Source of the DNA: a virus
IMG/VR virus record: IMGVR_UViG_3300010399_000035
Span: 21,036 to 85,035 of that record
Strand: one strand, 5' to 3'
Length of the DNA stretch: 64,000 nt
The notes beneath the pieces are model-generated. The model did no database searches and was not told the DNA's origin. It saw only the letters and a program-made list of their open reading frames with translations. The translations under genes and the position numbers were made by a program. Of the stretch, positions 33,494 through 41,627 are shown one piece after another; the stretch's first letter is position 1, and every line of letters begins with the position of its first letter.

Positions 33494-33701
33494 CGAATTG
33501 AGTGTCGGTTGGCGGCTGATTTCCCTCCAAAACCCACGCCAGGGCAACGGCAGGCCAGAACAAAACCCAGCCAAGGAAGCAGCATCCAGCGGCTGCTGCG
33601 GCCAAGAGTTGAGTGGGGGCGGACCGCTGTCCGGCGAACAAGCGGAGGGAGAATAGGACGGAGACAACGATACCGACTAAGATGTAGAGGAAGAATAGCA
33701 T
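33483..33701 (-). CDS. Small membrane protein, 72 residues
   Basis: ATG at 33701. Two to three hydrophobic spans: MLFFLYILVGIVVSVLF, then LLAAAAAGCCFLGWVLFW and PAVALAWVL, with an acidic tail (TDTQFDDD). Could alter the host membrane or be a holin-like early protein. Confidence 0.7.
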   Translation of the reverse strand: MLFFLYILVGIVVSVLFSLRLFAGQRSAPTQLLAAAAAGCCFLGWVLFWPAVALAWVLEGNQPPTDTQFDDD

Positions 33702-33761
33702 GGTTGTTAGTCTGATTCCTCTCCGCGAGCATAGGTCTCCGGAGATTTGTGTGCTGGGCAC

Positions 33762-34037
33762 TTACACTCGGAGGCGGTCTCTTCGCCGTCGAACGGCCAA
33801 TAGTACCACTCCCCCAGCTTGATCGCAGCCTTCTTCCTCGCAGAGGTATTCGATAGGGAAGGGCGACGTAAGCGGACCGGACCACTCTCCGTCTACAGCA
33901 CCAAGCAGTATTTCTCCCGTGAGGCCGATTGAAGACACCATCGGGCCATCAGGTGTGCCGAATCCAGAGACGAACACTATTTCAGGTGTGCCGCCTTCTT
34001 CCTTCAACCAGTAGTAGCCGTCTTTAGTGGGTTTCAT
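33762..34037 (-). CDS. Unknown 91-residue protein
   Basis: MKPTKDGYYWLKEEGGTPEI start resembles small phage proteins with a GYYW-like opening. C-terminus is basic (VRRRRDRLRV), unlike the body; a frame change near 33840 is possible. Confidence 0.6.
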   Translation of the reverse strand: MKPTKDGYYWLKEEGGTPEIVFVSGFGTPDGPMVSSIGLTGEILLGAVDGEWSGPLTSPFPIEYLCEEEGCDQAGGVVLLAVRRRRDRLRV

Positions 34038-35620
34038 TGTTGACTGTTTAGTTGCCTCCTCCAGAAGTTTGCGTCAATTGCCGCCATGAATAGCTTTGCG
34101 TTCGTTACCTTGGCGTTGACGGCGGCTACGATATCTTCGTCGATGGTGCGTTCGGTGACGAGATCGATGTAGAGCAGCGGCGTGGTCTTGTGTGGGTGGT
34201 AGATCCGATCCTCGCTTTGGGCGTTCACTTCGCAGCTGTAGGAGCGACTGTAGTTGATGATGGTGTCTGCAGCGGATAGGTTCAGGCCCATCTTCACGAG
34301 GGTTACTTGGCACAGGAGCACGCGGTTGGGTGGAGAGTCGGAGGAGGCGAACCACTCCAGTATTCGGGTGCGCTCCTTGGTGGTGGTTGAGCCAATCAGG
34401 ATATCGTTCGGTATATTGTTAGCATTCAATAGTTGGGCGACGTGCCGCAGTTCGCTGTTGAAGCGGAAGTAGACTACTACCGGTTGATTCGCCAGTTCGC
34501 TGGTTAACAGGCGTAGAAGTTCGTTGCGTTTGCCGGGGTAGAGTAGGTTGCCTTCGATGTCGCACCCCCCAGCTAGGCGAGCCAACCAGAGTTGCTTCAC
34601 AATCACGTGTTGCGTCTCGTGGCGGATGGTGAGCGGTGGACAGTTACCGACGATTGTATGGTTGGTGGATTCGGTGTCGAAGCCTTCTAAATCCAGTATG
34701 GCCGGAGGCCGGGGTTGGGCTGGGTTGGGTGGTTGGACGGTGGAATGGGTGCGGTGGGCGATATCGGTGACCAGAGCAGCGAATTCCTTCTCGATCATCC
34801 TATACTGCTTGAGTTGCTCTGGGGTGGGTGGTATGGTGTAAGTCTCCCGGACTTTATGGTTCGGTAGGTTCACGTCCTGGCGGCGGAGCACGAAGGAGCG
34901 GGTGTGGACGGCATCATGGATGGTTTGGCGGGTGTGGGGGAGGGGATCCCAACCGTCGCGGGAATCTATACCATTGGCGGGGGTATAAAACTTAGCGCGG
35001 AAGTGGTAGTAGTTGTCGCAGCCTAGGAACGTACTGTGAAGGAACTTGAACTGTTGGAATAGGTCCAGGTCAGACTCGGGTGATGGTAAGCCGGATAGGA
35101 TCATACGATGAGGGACGGTACGGAAACCAGCGCACATCGTGCGGGAGATCTGCGCTTTGGGGTTACGGAAGCAAGTTGATTCGTCGGCGATCACGACCTT
35201 CCAGGACATCGCGGCAATGGTGGGGTCAGCACGTAAGGCTTCATAGTTCAGCAGCACCCAGCGGCGTTGGTACCCGTTAGTAATAGAAGGGCGAAAGGCC
35301 CACTGCATGCGGAAGCGCCGTTTTTCTGGAGAGAGTCCAGTCGATAGGATGAAGGTTTCTTGTTCTTCGGTGAGTTCGGTGCGCCAAGCGTTAAGTACAG
35401 TTAGGGGAGCTAAGACTAGTACGGGGACGGGAGTGGTGGCCGGGGTCGGATACCACTGCTGAACGGTACGTATACTCAAAATCGTTTTTCCTAACCGCAA
35501 ATCGAGGAGGTACGCGGGGTGGCGAATACTGTTAGTGGTCAGCCACCGCAACGCGTCCTGCTGGTGGAGCATGAGGGTACGTTTGGGTTTGGTGGTTGGG
35601 GTGGAGTGGGTGGTGGTCAT
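34034..35620 (-). CDS. SNF2-type DEAD-like helicase/ATPase
   Basis: 528 residues from the ATG at 35620 (overlap with the upstream small gene). Motif I DLRLGKT (about 34-40), motif II ADEST (in VVIADESTCFRN), motif III SGLPS, and motif VI NAQSEDRIYHP. Two RecA-like halves as in SNF2 translocases of phages. Expected to move along or remodel DNA using ATP. LSPEKRR comes from a partial dispersed repeat (35317-35339). Confidence 0.85.
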   Translation of the reverse strand: MTTTHSTPTTKPKRTLMLHQQDALRWLTTNSIRHPAYLLDLRLGKTILSIRTVQQWYPTPATTPVPVLVLAPLTVLNAWRTELTEEQETFILSTGLSPEKRRFRMQWAFRPSITNGYQRRWVLLNYEALRADPTIAAMSWKVVIADESTCFRNPKAQISRTMCAGFRTVPHRMILSGLPSPESDLDLFQQFKFLHSTFLGCDNYYHFRAKFYTPANGIDSRDGWDPLPHTRQTIHDAVHTRSFVLRRQDVNLPNHKVRETYTIPPTPEQLKQYRMIEKEFAALVTDIAHRTHSTVQPPNPAQPRPPAILDLEGFDTESTNHTIVGNCPPLTIRHETQHVIVKQLWLARLAGGCDIEGNLLYPGKRNELLRLLTSELANQPVVVYFRFNSELRHVAQLLNANNIPNDILIGSTTTKERTRILEWFASSDSPPNRVLLCQVTLVKMGLNLSAADTIINYSRSYSCEVNAQSEDRIYHPHKTTPLLYIDLVTERTIDEDIVAAVNAKVTNAKLFMAAIDANFWRRQLNSQQ

Positions 35621-35790
35621 GCGTTCAGGATATCCCAACCGAATGGATCGTACAAGTCGTAGCCATCCCAGCCTTCCGTGTCGGGCGGAGAGTTCTCTCC
35701 AGAAGACGCGCCCGAATGCTTGGCCCAAACTGCGAGTAGGATGCCGGCGAAGAGCAGAGAGGCAAGCGCGATTAGGAGTGATCGGTTCAT
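35617..35790 (-). CDS. Small membrane protein carrying a dispersed repeat
   Basis: 57 residues: signal-like membrane span MNRSLLIALASLLFAGILLA, then GASSGENSPP encoded by a dispersed repeat, then an acidic aromatic tail (GWDGYDLYDPFGWDILNA). Start and stop both overlap neighbours by ATGA, so it is a genuine link in the chain. Confidence 0.75.
   Translation of the reverse strand: MNRSLLIALASLLFAGILLAVWAKHSGASSGENSPPDTEGWDGYDLYDPFGWDILNA
35685..35712 (+). repeat. Dispersed repeat inside the small membrane gene
   Basis: GCGGAGAGTTCTCTCC then AGAAGACGCGCC, antisense, encoding GASSGENSP just after the membrane span. Confidence 0.85.
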
Positions 35791-36146
35791 GACTTCGCTT
35801 TGGTTGGTGGTGGTTCGGTAGTGCTATTTAGCTTAGAGCGGAACTTCGAATCCACCTTGTTCAAGTCGAGCACTTGGTTCCCTGGCTTCGAGAGTTCATT
35901 GATTAGGATGCGGGCTAGCTTATGGCCTGTCTCTATGGCGGGAACAGAGATAAGCGGAATCGGGCGCTCATCGTCGGTTAGCTTGCAGTAAAGGATTGGG
36001 GTTTTGGTGTTGGTAGTGTGGGCCGTCCATAGCTTCGATACGTGGGCGAAGTTAATGGTAGTGTGTAGGGTGGTGATCACCCATTTCTGGGTGAGCTCCA
36101 TTGGCATGGGTGCTATCGGTGGTTGGGGTTGGGGGTGGAGGGCCAT
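35787..36146 (-). CDS. Unknown 119-residue protein
   Basis: Pro-rich start, then TQKWVITTLHTTINFAHVSK and a beta-rich middle with PIPLISVPAIETGHKLARIL. No family recognised. Overlaps both neighbours. Confidence 0.65.
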   Translation of the reverse strand: MALHPQPQPPIAPMPMELTQKWVITTLHTTINFAHVSKLWTAHTTNTKTPILYCKLTDDERPIPLISVPAIETGHKLARILINELSKPGNQVLDLNKVDSKFRSKLNSTTEPPPTKAKS

Positions 36147-36325
36147 TAGAGTTTGCTACTGAAGTAGTTATCGCGTTGGAGTGCCTTGGCGGTTCGCTTG
36201 CGGCGGAGCGTGTTGCGAAGCCGGGGCACGAAGAACGGTACATGGGAGCCCATACCGACGCGGTATGATAGGTAAAGGATTGTTAGTGCGAGCGGCGGGA
36301 GGGTGTAGTGGATTAGGGTGTTCAT
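36146..36325 (-). CDS. Small membrane protein with basic tail, 59 residues
   Basis: MNTLIHYTLPPLALTILYLS is a membrane span; the tail is very basic (RLRNTLRRKRTAKALQR). Stop overlaps the next start as TAATG. Confidence 0.6.
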   Translation of the reverse strand: MNTLIHYTLPPLALTILYLSYRVGMGSHVPFFVPRLRNTLRRKRTAKALQRDNYFSSKL

Positions 36326-36333
36326 TGTAGTTT

Positions 36334-36361
36334 GGGTGGTATTCTGGGAGAGATGCTCCGC
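36334..36361 (-). repeat. Dispersed repeat copy, intergenic
   Basis: Sense direction, with the GGGCC end eroded, in the gap before the DUF932-like gene's stop. It is 9 bp upstream of the small membrane gene's ATG. Confidence 0.8.
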
Positions 36362-36409
36362 TCTCGGTTTGGGTGGCGGCGAGAGCGGAGCTAGCTGTGG
36401 GTTGGTTAG

Positions 36410-37237
36410 TTAGTTAAAAGAAAGGTGGATTTCCTGTTGGTCGGCGGCGACTTGAGTGTAGTCCGAAACCAGACTACGGAGTTTTTTCAGCGTGTTAAAT
36501 TGCACCGCTGGGCTGAAGTTCTTCGCCACTTCCGTGAATGCATTGTAAGCGGAGAAGAGGGTCCTTGGTTCGAACTCGGGGTGGGGCGGGTTGGTCCACA
36601 GATGGTATACGTCCTCAAGGTGCCGCCACTTGAAGATTCCCCGCTCCCCAGCCTTCATGATGGCATAGGAGGCGTCGCGGTCGTCCATCGGGACTTGCTG
36701 CATGCCAACTGCCAGCAGTTGCACGGAGTCCAGTTCTTGGAGGTAGTTTTCCACGCCCTCGGCTACGGTCTCTTCCAGGTAAAGGCGGGATAGGTCCTCG
36801 GGGCTGAGTTCGGGGGTTTTGGATTGGGTGTAGGTATTCGGTTTGAGATGCCGATGCTTTAGCACGAAATCTCCGGAGAACATCCCATTGGCGCAGACAG
36901 CAATGCGCGCACCCACCGCGAAGGAGATCGCGTAGCGACCCAAGTTATCATGGCGGACGCCGAGGGAGAACGTGGCGGGGGAGCCGGGAATGTTTAGGTG
37001 GAAGTCGGTGTTAGAGGTATCCAAGTCGATCGCGCCGAAGAGGGCGCTTCCGTTGGGGTTGGTGTACCAACCTTCAGACTGGATAGAAAGGCCAACTTTG
37101 GTGCAGTAGTTGACGATGGTGTCCGCCAGGACGCCATGGTTCACGCCTTCCCAGAGGCGACCTACGTCGGTTCGCGGTGGCACTGGCACTTCGTGGAGTT
37201 GGGCTCGGGTCTGGGCGATGCCTGAGTTGTACAGCAT
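36410..37237 (-). CDS. DUF932-like protein
   Basis: 275 residues. SLGVRHDNLGRYAISFAVG and ARIAVCANGMFSGDFVLKHRH are the DUF932 hallmarks, a family frequent on phages and plasmids. AAAGGAG precedes the start; promoter P3 lies upstream. Function unknown, possibly DNA-related. Confidence 0.8.
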   Translation of the reverse strand: MLYNSGIAQTRAQLHEVPVPPRTDVGRLWEGVNHGVLADTIVNYCTKVGLSIQSEGWYTNPNGSALFGAIDLDTSNTDFHLNIPGSPATFSLGVRHDNLGRYAISFAVGARIAVCANGMFSGDFVLKHRHLKPNTYTQSKTPELSPEDLSRLYLEETVAEGVENYLQELDSVQLLAVGMQQVPMDDRDASYAIMKAGERGIFKWRHLEDVYHLWTNPPHPEFEPRTLFSAYNAFTEVAKNFSPAVQFNTLKKLRSLVSDYTQVAADQQEIHLSFN

Positions 37238-37292
37238 TTGGGTGGGCTCCTTTGGTAGGGTCGGTCTTGGTACGACTTGGTTGACAGAGTAT

Positions 37293-37319
37293 ATTATGCC
37301 CGATCTTGGGGTGTTTGGG
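37293..37319 (-). promoter_or_regulatory. Phage promoter P3
   Basis: CCCAAA, 15 nt ending GATCGGG, CATAAT. Overlaps the 3' end of the upstream gene. Drives the DUF932-like gene. Confidence 0.7.
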
Positions 37320-37680
37320 TGGGGTTTATTGGGGTATTTTCGGAATTATTTGATGGTAGGTTTCGTACCCAGAAATCTTTGATGGCGGCTTCCTGGTTTT
37401 CGTAGGTATAGGGAAGTGTGGTTAGTGACTGATTTGGGGCGGTTGGCAAGTATTCGCGTAGTAGATCGACGTAATAGTCGCATAGTCGCTCCACTGATTT
37501 CAGGTATTTAGCTTGCCGTTGGCAGCGGCGATAGGCGTGATGTGGGTTGCGGAGCCTTGGGTTGCTGATGAGTTTGGGCGTTCTTCTGGGAGAGATGCTC
37601 CGCGTTCGATATATAGTGTTTAATTGCCGCGAATAGGTTGGGTGGCCGTATATGGTGGAAGGGTAGGTTGGGTGCTTCAT
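37294..37680 (-). CDS. Unknown basic protein, 128 residues
   Basis: Basic first half including RSISPRRTPK from a dispersed repeat, then helical LKSVERLCDYYVDLLREYL. The 3' end contains the next promoter. No family recognised. Confidence 0.6.
   Translation of the reverse strand: MKHPTYPSTIYGHPTYSRQLNTIYRTRSISPRRTPKLISNPRLRNPHHAYRRCQRQAKYLKSVERLCDYYVDLLREYLPTAPNQSLTTLPYTYENQEAAIKDFWVRNLPSNNSENTPINPTQTPQDRA
37576..37603 (-). repeat. Dispersed repeat inside a basic protein gene
   Basis: Sense copy read in the frame RSISPRRTPK, a different frame from the SLPEDGP copies. Confidence 0.85.
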
Positions 37681-37901
37681 TTCGATTGGTGGGTGCGGGC
37701 TAACTGAGCTTTATAGTTTAGTGCGACAGTCTTCCACTGATCCCGCTCCCAGGTGCGAGTTTCGAGGATCATTTGTGTAGTTTGAAGTTGGTGGTTGGCG
37801 GACTGATGTTGCAATTCGTCAACGATCATAAACGCGGTAACCAATGCGGCTAGCACAAGCTGAACCAGACCTATAAACATAGTGTCGTTGCGTGGTTTCA
37901 T
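37677..37901 (-). CDS. Single-span membrane coiled-coil protein, 74 residues
   Basis: Membrane span MFIGLVQLVLAALVTAFMIV (about 8-27) followed by a Gln-rich helix (ANHQLQTTQMILETRTWERD). Spanin-like in shape but located in the early region. Confidence 0.7.
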   Translation of the reverse strand: MKPRNDTMFIGLVQLVLAALVTAFMIVDELQHQSANHQLQTTQMILETRTWERDQWKTVALNYKAQLARTHQSK

Positions 37902-38848
37902 TGTGGCTCGCTTGGCTGGCTATGGTGGTAGCGGAGGGCTTGTTGGATGAAGTCATGGACGTGGTCCGCTAGATTCACGGATTTAAGGAACTGAACTTCT
38001 TTCAACTCTAGACAGTTAAGGCTGCCTGGGTGGTTTCGTTCCGCCTCGCGGAGGGAGTCATACGGTACGACTGTGTAGAACAAGTGGATTTGGTATTGGG
38101 TTGGTTGGGTTTGGTCGGGTTGATACGCTGGGAATGCAGAGTAGTAAGTCCAATCATCGTAGCTGGTAGAAAGGCCGGTCGTGGCTTCGAAGACCTCGGC
38201 CATAGCGTGGTTGAACGAGTAGGCTGGATCGGTTTGGGTGGTTTGGGTGGTTTGGGTGGGCGGGTAGAGAGTACCTACCCCGCTCCACAGATGATCATCG
38301 TTAAGCGGAGGTAGGGTTAGCTTGTCGGACTCGCGCAGGAGTACGCGTTTGAAGTCGGGCGTGAAGGCGAAGCCAAGTACGTAGTCGGTGTGGGATTGGG
38401 ATGGTGTGAGCGGATGGTTATCTAACAAAGTTATGAATTGGTCCGCCATTGCCACTGCTCTGGATAGGGCCGCTTGTTGGTCGGTGTCGGTGTTGCGAAT
38501 GAAGTGGGTGGCGAACTTCAGAGCTATCTGGTCGCGGCGGGATAGTTGAGTAGGCGCGGCCCAAGCGGATATGGCTGTGAGTTCGCTATCGTTATTAGTA
38601 ATTGGGGTGAGTGTGGGTTGAGTGAATGGGTTCGGTTCGGAGCGGGGCGGAGTGTATGGTGCTTCGGGATCGGTAGAGGCGTTGGCTTCCAATAGCGATA
38701 GATAGTCTAGGAAGCCAGCGTAGTCGAAGGTTAAGTATTCCTCCTTGCCTAGTTCGTGAGAGCGAACTCTACCTTCGTGGATGGTGGCGCGGAGACCTAG
38801 TGCGGTGGCACGGTCGAGGGTTACTTGTTCGTTGGTAGTTGGTTCCAT
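37898..38848 (-). CDS. Protein with degenerate Nudix-like domain
   Basis: 316 residues. N-terminal helical part, Pro/Thr linker, then residues about 158-300: YVLGFAFTPDFKRVLLRES, GVGTLYPP, AMAEVFEATTGL and IHLFYTVVPY. This follows the Nudix fold order, but the box has AMAEVFEATTG in place of REVxEETG, so metal binding may be lost. A (GGTTTGGGTG)3 repeat codes for a Gln/Thr stretch in the middle. Confidence 0.55.
   Translation of the reverse strand: MEPTTNEQVTLDRATALGLRATIHEGRVRSHELGKEEYLTFDYAGFLDYLSLLEANASTDPEAPYTPPRSEPNPFTQPTLTPITNNDSELTAISAWAAPTQLSRRDQIALKFATHFIRNTDTDQQAALSRAVAMADQFITLLDNHPLTPSQSHTDYVLGFAFTPDFKRVLLRESDKLTLPPLNDDHLWSGVGTLYPPTQTTQTTQTDPAYSFNHAMAEVFEATTGLSTSYDDWTYYSAFPAYQPDQTQPTQYQIHLFYTVVPYDSLREAERNHPGSLNCLELKEVQFLKSVNLADHVHDFIQQALRYHHSQPSEPQ
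38231..38264. repeat. Tandem 10-bp repeat, G-rich
   Basis: Three units of GGTTTGGGTG plus GGCGGG on the plus strand; four or more G-runs could form a quadruplex. Encodes TQTTQTTQT on the minus strand. Confidence 0.7.
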
Positions 38849-38858
38849 GGTATTTTTA

Positions 38859-38886
38859 GGGTCGTCCTCTGGGAGAGATCCTCCGC
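38859..38886 (-). repeat. Dispersed repeat copy, intergenic
   Basis: Sense copy 11 bp upstream of the Nudix-like start, in the 111-bp gap before the Lar-like gene's stop. Confidence 0.85.
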
Positions 38887-38959
38887 GTTCGAGCCTTTCG
38901 CGTTAGTAGTTAGTGTTGATTTGGCGAGTTTGCATAGGAGCATTCGGTGGGTGGGCTCA

Positions 38960-39424
38960 TCATGGTTGTTTGAATCGGTTCCAATTATGTATAGCTGTCG
39001 CGTTCGTGTAGCATTCGGGGCCACGCGCTGCGCACCGAGGGCAGCGAACGTAGAGGATTGGTTTGTAGGTTGGGTGGGTATTTTCACGTTGGACGGCAGG
39101 AAGTGTTTTGTCGTCTTGGCAGAATGGGCAAGCGGAGATTGTGGGTAGTTCGGGTGTTGGTTCTGTGGTATTGGTATTGGTATTGGTATTGGTATTGGTA
39201 TTGGTATTGGTGGTGGGTTTATATATTGCTTGGAAGTAGACTGGTGGGTATGGATCTCCGGGGCGGGCTTCGTTCGGGTTGGGCTGAATAATGGCAATGC
39301 CGCCGATGGGTTGCCAGCCGGTGTTGTGGGTGGCTTGGGCGACTTGCTGGCATAGCTCATAGCAGCCGTCAGCGGAGATGATGCGATAGTTGATATCGTC
39401 TGGTATTTGAATTGGTGGGTTCAT
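38960..39424 (-). CDS. DUF1737 plus Lar-like zinc-finger fusion
   Basis: 154 residues. Residues about 10-65 (NYRIISADGCYELCQQV, TGWQPIGGIAI, YFQAI) match DUF1737; residues about 98-150 (CPFCQDD, YVRCPRCAARGPEC, AIHNWNRF) match restriction-alleviation (Lar) zinc fingers. A (Thr-Asn)n linker from a 6-bp repeat joins them. The Lar part could dampen host type I restriction. Confidence 0.75.
   Translation of the reverse strand: MNPPIQIPDDINYRIISADGCYELCQQVAQATHNTGWQPIGGIAIIQPNPNEARPGDPYPPVYFQAIYKPTTNTNTNTNTNTNTNTTEPTPELPTISACPFCQDDKTLPAVQRENTHPTYKPILYVRCPRCAARGPECYTNATAIHNWNRFKQP
39167..39208. repeat. Seven-unit hexanucleotide repeat
   Basis: GGTATT repeated seven times on the plus strand; AATACC on the coding strand gives (Asn-Thr)n. 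The unit length keeps the frame, so copy number can vary without a frameshift. Confidence 0.9.
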
Positions 39425-39426
39425 TA

Positions 39427-39999
39427 TTATTGTTCGCTTGGTGGACGCACTCGGACCACCCGCCTCGGTTTCGGTTGGTATTCGATCATTCGCTTGAGTT
39501 CTATGTCTACTTCAATCGCGCGGGGATCGTCCGGAGGGTAGCAGTCAAGCTTCACAAGTAGCTTGTAGAGTTCGAGGATATAGGCTAAGTTGGGAATGGT
39601 GGGATCGCATAGATTGATAAGAATGGAACGAGCGGTTTCGATTCGCCTGGCACGGTGGCGAGCTTGAGTCTGGGGATTGGTGAAGGTGGCGGTGAAGTCT
39701 ATGGTTGGTGGTGGCGGTTCGTAGGTGGGCGTGGGCTGGTCGGTGGAATCTGTGGGTTGGGTTTGGTATAGTTTGGTGACCTCTTCTAGCTCGGTGTAGA
39801 TGTCGTCGAGAGCGGGGTCTTCCTCGTCCAATGCTTCTATCTTACCTAGCAGATAAAGCATCCGATAGACGGACTTAACCTTGGTAGTATCGGGTAGGGT
39901 GGGGTCCGCTAAGATTTCGCGTAGATTGTTTACGGATTCAGCCCGTTGTATTTCCTTAGCAGTTGGTGGTTGGTTGGGTAGAAACTTATTCAGGTTCAT
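39427..39999 (-). CDS. Protein with an internal duplication
   Basis: 190 residues. Residues about 20-75 (SVNNLREILADPTLPDTTK) and about 120-175 (TARSILINLCDPTIPNLAY) share layout, each ending in a helix with DDP..I.DIYTEL or DDPRAIEVDIEL. The two helical modules are joined by a Pro/Thr linker. N-terminus MNLNKFL resembles that of the DUF669 gene. Function unknown. Confidence 0.65.
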   Translation of the reverse strand: MNLNKFLPNQPPTAKEIQRAESVNNLREILADPTLPDTTKVKSVYRMLYLLGKIEALDEEDPALDDIYTELEEVTKLYQTQPTDSTDQPTPTYEPPPPTIDFTATFTNPQTQARHRARRIETARSILINLCDPTIPNLAYILELYKLLVKLDCYPPDDPRAIEVDIELKRMIEYQPKPRRVVRVRPPSEQ

Positions 40000-40372
40000 T
40001 CTCGGTACTCTCCTGTGGTGGTCTCTTTGGAGGATTTTCGTATGGGAATGCAGCTTCTAGACGTTCGTTATCTTCGATGTACTTGGCGCGGCGGATAGCG
40101 GTTTGGTAGGCTTTACACTGTTTGCGCAGATTATACTCAACTATTGCAACGGCTTTCTTGTGGCAGTTCTCGCAAACCATCCGCTGCTTAGTCATGTAGC
40201 GATCGTTTATGTGGTCATGCTGGGAGTTGATTCGCTGAACATATTCGGTGATGTAGCAGAAGTTATACGATCCGCAGTAGTGGCAGCAGAGGAGCTCGCT
40301 GAGTTTCCTGCCCACTTCAGCTTCGCCTTCCAGTGTGACGTCGGCGACAGGCAAGTGGATATCGTTAGGCAT
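39986..40372 (-). CDS. Zinc-ribbon protein, 128 residues
   Basis: CCHYC (about 29-33) and CENC (about 68-71) form a zinc ribbon; the rest is helical and charged. Overlaps the next gene by 14 bp. Confidence 0.7.
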   Translation of the reverse strand: MPNDIHLPVADVTLEGEAEVGRKLSELLCCHYCGSYNFCYITEYVQRINSQHDHINDRYMTKQRMVCENCHKKAVAIVEYNLRKQCKAYQTAIRRAKYIEDNERLEAAFPYENPPKRPPQESTENEPE

Positions 40373-40415
40373 CTTATGATTTACCGAATTATAGGCTCTA
40401 GAAGTTGTATGAATT

Positions 40416-40889
40416 CTACTGTGGTTTTGTTCGGTTCTTGTAGGCTTTCATCAGGTCGTTGAATAGTTCAAGGAAAAATTCAGCGTGCATGGTGGGGTCC
40501 ACTTCTAGGAATAGTAGCTTGAGACGTTCGAGGGTTTCCGTGTGGCTATCGGTGGCTGCTAAATCTGGGTTCCGTAGCGCGTTATATAAGGAGAGCGGGC
40601 GGATCTGCGTGATGGGCTTGGCCCAACCGGAGCGCTTGCCTTGTTTGATTGCGCGTGGCGTGGCGGGCTTGCCGTAGACGATATCTCCTGGTTCGGCGTC
40701 GCAAAGCGGATACTCCAGCGCCAGCGTATGATCCTCGAGCAGCTGACGTGGCGAGCGATGCTCCGCTCGTTGCCCGCGTAGGAAGGCACATTCGCGCGAC
40801 ACCACAGTATATACGTGTCGATTTGGCGCTCCGCCCAAAGTCAGGTACCCGAGGTACACGTAATATTTGCTTTGCAATTCGCCCTCCAC
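40416..40889 (-). CDS. Unknown 157-residue protein
   Basis: Beta-rich N-terminus (SKYYVYLGYLTLGGAPNRHV), helical C-terminus (HAEFFLELFNDLMKAYKNR). No family recognised. First gene after the weak promoter P4. Confidence 0.65.
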   Translation of the reverse strand: MEGELQSKYYVYLGYLTLGGAPNRHVYTVVSRECAFLRGQRAEHRSPRQLLEDHTLALEYPLCDAEPGDIVYGKPATPRAIKQGKRSGWAKPITQIRPLSLYNALRNPDLAATDSHTETLERLKLLFLEVDPTMHAEFFLELFNDLMKAYKNRTKPQ

Positions 40890-40894
40890 CAGAA

Positions 40895-40921
40895 ATTATG
40901 CCTCAATCTGAAGCGGCTGCG
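40895..40921 (-). promoter_or_regulatory. Possible phage promoter P4
   Basis: Has the CATAAT box, GGCCCC and the A/T-rich upstream stretch, but the CAAA box is not at 15 nt. Weakest member of the family. Confidence 0.4.
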
Positions 40922-40983
40922 GGGCCTGTGAGAAAATAAATTGGAGGTTATTTTCGTACCACAATTCGACAGCGTCAAGTTTT

Positions 40984-41010
40984 GGCCCATCTTCTGGGCA
41001 GGATTTCCGC
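40984..41010 (-). repeat. Dispersed repeat at the edge of the gene-free region
   Basis: GGCCCATCTTCTGGG then CAGGATTTCCGC; sense direction. Confidence 0.85.
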
Positions 41011-41276
41011 TGTGGTGGGCCGCGTGGCAGGCGAAAACAGGGTACGGACATGGACTCGTCCGTAACTTAAGACTGACTGGGCTTAAAGCTGGGTTGGCTC
41101 ATTTTGAGTGCTCCGGTTTTAATCGGCCTCGCCAAAATACGACCAAACCTTATTAAAACGGTGTTTCAAAGGGGCGAGACGAAGGACTGAAAATCGCCCC
41201 TCTCGCAGGGCTGTGTCACCGTTTTAAAGATTTCTGTTCGGAGTTCGAGCAAATCTGCGAGTATCCTGGATTAAGG

Positions 41277-41627
41277 TCTAGAAACGGTCACCCCAGAAGT
41301 TGGGACAGCGCACAGAAAATGTGCGTTTTTGGGCTCATCTGCGGATTTTGTAGATGGCTCAAATTCCACCGTTTTGGTTTTTGTATTTGGCAATTATTTA
41401 CTTAAATTGACCATATATTAAAATATGATATTACTTAAAAATATCATGACAAAAAGCAAAAAGCGCATGACGAACGATACCCACCCATCCAGCAGTCGCA
41501 AGCGAACTCCCTGTCGCCGTTACCATAAGACGGACCAGGCGAAAACAGGGCTGGCCCGGTTCGGGGGCACCCTCGCCGCCCAACGCATCCGATGGCTGTC
41601 CCAACTTTCAAGGTGACCGTTTCTAGA
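41277..41627. repeat. 33-bp inverted repeat pair spanning 351 bp
   Basis: TCTAGAAACGGTCACC, six variable bases, GTTGGGACAGC on the left; the reverse complement on the right. Only the six central bases differ in part. Confidence 0.8.
41309..41330 (+). terminator. Possible plus-strand intrinsic terminator
   Basis: CGCACA, GAAAA loop, TGTGCG, then TTTTT. No gene ends here, so a short untranslated transcript may end at this point. Confidence 0.5.

Noticed and set aside
38821-39360. 179-residue minus-strand frame overlapping the Lar-like gene
   Set aside because: Low-complexity Pro/Thr/Ile translation of the hexamer repeat; the overlapping frame has clear DUF1737 and zinc-finger motifs.
41425-41616. 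63-residue basic plus-strand frame in the gene-free region
   Set aside because: No ribosome site, starts in the A/T-rich palindromes and ends in the inverted repeat; kept only as a weak possibility.
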